Assembly (NCBI GenBank): GCA_017743475.1
Contig: JAGHYV010000049.1
Location: 1 to 36,691, forward strand
Length of the DNA: 36,691 nucleotides
Reading direction: 5' to 3'
DNA from: Roseiflexus sp.
Lineage (GTDB): Bacteria > Chloroflexota > Chloroflexia > Chloroflexales > Roseiflexaceae
Positions 34,520 through 36,691 of this stretch are shown here, piece by piece. The stretch's first letter is position 1. Each line of letters opens with the position of its first letter. The notes under the pieces are model-generated. The model saw nothing but the letters and a program-made list of their open reading frames with translations, was not told the origin of the DNA and did no database searches. The translations under genes and the position numbers were made by a program.

Positions 34520-34804
34520 TTATGCTCCCTCGAACAGGTCGATGCGGTCGCCTTCCGCCAGCGTGACGATCGCCTTCTTCCAATCGGCAGTATAACCGTA
34601 CTGACGTCCCCGGCGGCGCAGTTTGCCGCGCACATTCATAGTGTGCACTGCTGTCACTCGCACGTTGAAGATTTCTTCAATCGCGCGCTTGATCTGCGGC
34701 TTGGTAGCGTTGCGATCGACCTCAAACGAATACTTGTTAAACCTCATCAGGTTCGTATTCTTTTCCGTGATCAGCGGTCGCCTGATGATCTGATGCGGGT
34801 TCAT
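34520..34804 (-). CDS. rplW: 50S ribosomal protein L23
   Basis: The 94-aa product is L23, the docking site for signal recognition particle and trigger factor at the tunnel exit: IIRRPLITEKNTNLM, YSFEVDRNATKPQIKRAIE and GKLRRRGRQYGYTADWKKAIV-type block. Its ATG overlaps the rplD stop by four bases. Confidence 0.98.
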   Translation of the reverse strand: MNPHQIIRRPLITEKNTNLMRFNKYSFEVDRNATKPQIKRAIEEIFNVRVTAVHTMNVRGKLRRRGRQYGYTADWKKAIVTLAEGDRIDLFEGA

Positions 34805-35472
34805 GACACTTCCTCCTCGCTCGCACCCGCCGCCGCGACGACATGCCTCGATTGGTCGAGATACCCTTGAGCGACGTCCACTGCCGCCTGCAGCATCACA
34901 ATATGATCATGCGTAAGCAGGTCGATAACGTTCAGATAGTGTGCTAGCAGGGTCTTGACATTCGGCAGATTATTTGCGGAGCGACGCACATTCTCGTCCT
35001 TCTTGTCCAACACGATCAGGGTCTTTCCAGTCAGATTCAGCGCGTTCAGCACTGCAATCATATCTTTCGTGCGCGGTCTCTCGAACGTCAACCGATCTAG
35101 AAAAGTGATCGCGCCATCGCGGTACCGCGCGGAGAGCGCCGAGCGCACTGCTAGGCGGCGCATTTTGCGTGGCATGGCTTTGGTATATTTGCGCGGATGG
35201 GGTCCATGTGCGACACCGCCCCCTTTCCGATGCGGCGCACGGATCGATCCCTGTCGCGAGCGACCAGTGCCTTTCTGACGGTAGAGTTTGCGCGTGCTCC
35301 CATCGACTTCACCGCGGCCGAGCGTATTATGGGTGCCAAGGCGCGCATTGGCGCGCTGGCGCTCCATCGCCTGATGCATAACCGGCACATTCGGCTCAAT
35401 CCCAAAAACGTAATCGGATATGTGGATGATGCCGACCTCTTCGCCGGACTGGTTGTACAACTTGGCTTCCAT
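34801..35472 (-). CDS. rplD: 50S ribosomal protein L4
   Basis: The 223-aa product is L4, a tunnel-lining protein that in E. coli represses the S10 operon: the long basic loop (STRKLYRQKGTGRSRQGSIR, GGGVAHGPHPRKYTKAMPRK) and the C-terminal TLIVLDKKDENVRRSANNLP block. GTG 35475 and ATG 35472 are adjacent; GAGGAA upstream suits ATG 35472. Confidence 0.97.
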   Translation of the reverse strand: MEAKLYNQSGEEVGIIHISDYVFGIEPNVPVMHQAMERQRANARLGTHNTLGRGEVDGSTRKLYRQKGTGRSRQGSIRAPHRKGGGVAHGPHPRKYTKAMPRKMRRLAVRSALSARYRDGAITFLDRLTFERPRTKDMIAVLNALNLTGKTLIVLDKKDENVRRSANNLPNVKTLLAHYLNVIDLLTHDHIVMLQAAVDVAQGYLDQSRHVVAAAGASEEEVS

Positions 35473-35523
35473 CACACTTCCTCAAAGTATCTGCGCTCCA
35501 CTGATGCGTTCAGCGCGCTGCTC

Positions 35524-36156
35524 TTACGAGCCCTTAATCGCCCGGCGAACCATGACCAATCCATTCTTAGCCCCTGGAATGGAGCCGCGCACGAGCAACA
35601 GATTGCGCTCTGGCACGACATCAACAACCGTCAGGTTTTGGATGGTCACTCGCTGGTTGCCCATCCGTCCGGCCATGCGGGTATTCTTCAACACATGACC
35701 CGGATCGGTGCCAGCGCCAATCGAACCGGGAGCGCGCAGGCGGTCGCTCTGACCATGCGTGCGCGGTCCGCCGCCAAAGCCATGGCGTTTCACCACGCCC
35801 TGGAATCCGCGACCTTTCGATGTGCCGATAACATCGACGCGCTGACCTGGTGTGAACATCTCGACCGTCAACACATCACCAACCTTGTAATCGGCGATAT
35901 TGTCGGCTCGGAACTCGCGCAGGTAGCGCAGCAGCTTACCTGCACCACGAAGATGCCCTTGTTCAGGTTTGGTCAGGCTTTTCGCCTTGACTTCCTGGTA
36001 GCCAATCTGGACGGCTTCGTACCCATCACGCTCTTTTGTGCGAATCTGGGTAACGACGCATGGACCCACTTCGATGATTGTCACAGGGATGACCTGTCCA
36101 GTCGCATCGAAGACCTGGGTCATGCCGATTTTGCGGCCAAGTAACCCTTCGATCAC
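35524..36156 (-). CDS. rplC: 50S ribosomal protein L3
   Basis: The 210-aa product is L3: [40 protein letters not shown] and [20 protein letters not shown], the last near the peptidyl transferase centre and holding the glutamine that is methylated in E. coli. The start is GTG 36156, seven bases after GGAGG. Confidence 0.98.
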   Translation of the reverse strand: MIEGLLGRKIGMTQVFDATGQVIPVTIIEVGPCVVTQIRTKERDGYEAVQIGYQEVKAKSLTKPEQGHLRGAGKLLRYLREFRADNIADYKVGDVLTVEMFTPGQRVDVIGTSKGRGFQGVVKRHGFGGGPRTHGQSDRLRAPGSIGAGTDPGHVLKNTRMAGRMGNQRVTIQNLTVVDVVPERNLLLVRGSIPGAKNGLVMVRRAIKGS

Positions 36157-36216
36157 AATCGCACCTCCGCAGCATGCGCGTTTTCGCTATGCGCAGCGGC
36201 TGCTTCTGTTCCAGAC

Positions 36217-36525
36217 TCACAACTTGATTTCGATGTCCACACCCGCTGGAAGATTAAGTTTCATCAGCGCGTTGATGGTCTGCTGGCTCGGATCGAGCAC
36301 ATCGATCAATCGCTTGTGAGTACGAATCTCAAACTGTTCCTGCGAGTCTTTGTCAATAAACGGTGAACGAATGACACTATACTTTTCAATTTTGGTCGGC
36401 AACGGCACCGGACCAGCGACAAGCGCTCCGGTGCGCTCGGCTGCTTCGACGATCTGTCGCGCCGATTGGTCGAGAATCTTATGGTCGTATGCCTTAAGAC
36501 GGATGCGAACCTTTTGTTTCGCCAT
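36217..36525 (-). CDS. rpsJ: 30S ribosomal protein S10
   Basis: The 102-aa product is S10 (NusE): [39 protein letters not shown] and [20 protein letters not shown]. It joins the ribosome and also transcription antitermination. The frame opens at 36630 in the spacer, but ATG 36525, with GAGG five bases upstream, gives the universal start. Confidence 0.98.
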   Translation of the reverse strand: MAKQKVRIRLKAYDHKILDQSARQIVEAAERTGALVAGPVPLPTKIEKYSVIRSPFIDKDSQEQFEIRTHKRLIDVLDPSQQTINALMKLNLPAGVDIEIKL

Positions 36526-36550
36526 ATGCACCTCAGGGAGAGGGTAACAG

Positions 36551-36616
36551 CGGCGGGGCGAGGCGTGGATCAGAGCACTTTTTATCAGTCTCCTTTCTGA
36601 TAGCTGCTCCCCGCCG
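36551..36616 (-). promoter_or_regulatory. Structured leader between tuf and rpsJ
   Basis: Three nested stems can form: CGGCGGGG/CCCCGCCG (36551-36558 with 36609-36616), AGCA/TGCT (36574-36577 with 36605-36608) and TATCAG/CTGATA (36583-36588 with 36597-36602). The structure fills most of the 110-nt spacer and ends about 25 nt before the rpsJ start. It is in the position where E. coli has the L4-binding S10 leader, but resemblance to that RNA is not shown. Confidence 0.55.
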
Positions 36617-36635
36617 TCCGAAACCCACATTCATA

Positions 36636-36691
36636 CTAATCGATAATCGACGAGACGACGCCTGCGCCGACGGTGCGCCCGCCCTCGCGGA
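36636..36691 (-). CDS. tuf: Elongation factor Tu, C-terminal end only (cut by the window)
   Basis: The last 17 codons read REGGRTVGAGVVSSIID followed by TAG, which is the conserved C-terminus of EF-Tu, the GTPase that delivers aminoacyl-tRNA. The rest of the gene lies beyond the right edge. tuf immediately before rpsJ is the usual arrangement. Confidence 0.93.
   Translation of the reverse strand, partial: REGGRTVGAGVVSSIID

Noticed and set aside
35197-36144. 315-codon plus-strand frame opposite rplC and rplD
   Set aside because: It spans two well-defined ribosomal protein genes on the other strand, so it is an antisense artefact.

Overview
The window is a bacterial chromosome segment with moderately high GC, many GTG starts (and one TTG start), and Shine-Dalgarno sites in front of most genes. 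The gene set fits a Chloroflexota bacterium, most likely a Roseiflexus-like filamentous phototroph: an F420 biosynthesis cluster, a DnaD/DnaI-type helicase loading pair, a diadenylate cyclase, and a very complete ribosomal protein superoperon that lacks map. The genus is inferred from overall gene content and protein character; nothing in the window proves it.

Layout, left to right. (1) 1-99: 3' part of an initiator tRNA-fMet and its intrinsic terminator. (2) 232-4239, plus strand: coenzyme F420 cluster, in order CofE ligase, FbiB-C-like nitroreductase, CofD transferase, CofC/FbiD guanylyltransferase and an F420-dependent luciferase-like oxidoreductase. (3) 4240-4573: non-coding, with inverted repeats and part of a dispersed repeat. 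(4) 16595 down to 4574, minus strand: rplI, dnaB, a DnaD-domain protein, a DnaI/DnaC-like loader, a 1092-residue TPR protein, cdaA/dacA, a YbbR protein (cdaR), gatC and an orphan molybdopterin-binding hydroxylase subunit. (5) 16596-16962: non-coding, with the probable rplI promoter and a 60-nt inverted repeat. (6) 16963-18608, minus: HAD hydrolase and metallo-beta-lactamase-fold hydrolase, divergent from an inositol-monophosphatase-family gene (18650-19423, plus). (7) 36691 down to 19492, minus: tuf (partial), then the fused S10-spc-alpha-L13 cluster: rpsJ, rplC, rplD, rplW, rplB, rpsS, rplV, rpsC, rplP, rpmC, rpsQ, rplN, rplX, rplE, rpsN, rpsH, rplF, rplR, rpsE, rpmD, rplO, secY, adk, infA, rpmJ, rpsM, rpsK, rpsD, rpoA, rplQ, truA, rplM, rpsI.

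How the parts work together. The plus-strand cluster converts the deazaflavin FO into F420: CofC activates the 3-carbon acid, CofD joins it to FO, the nitroreductase would reduce a dehydro intermediate, and CofE adds glutamates. The LLM enzyme is the likely consumer. The minus-strand replication group loads DnaB, and the neighbouring cdaA/cdaR pair makes and modulates c-di-AMP at the membrane. The right half builds the ribosome, the Sec channel and the RNA polymerase alpha subunit.

Most of the window is core genome. The points that stand out are a DGA-to-DMA change in the cyclase motif, a 116-nt out-of-frame overlap between the dnaD-like and dnaI-like genes, an orphan molybdoenzyme subunit, several structured spacers inside the ribosomal cluster (tuf-rpsJ, rplR-rpsE, infA-rpmJ, rpsD-rpoA), and a stable 12-bp hairpin between rplI and dnaB. 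I found no CRISPR array, insertion sequence, prophage or obvious new defence system.
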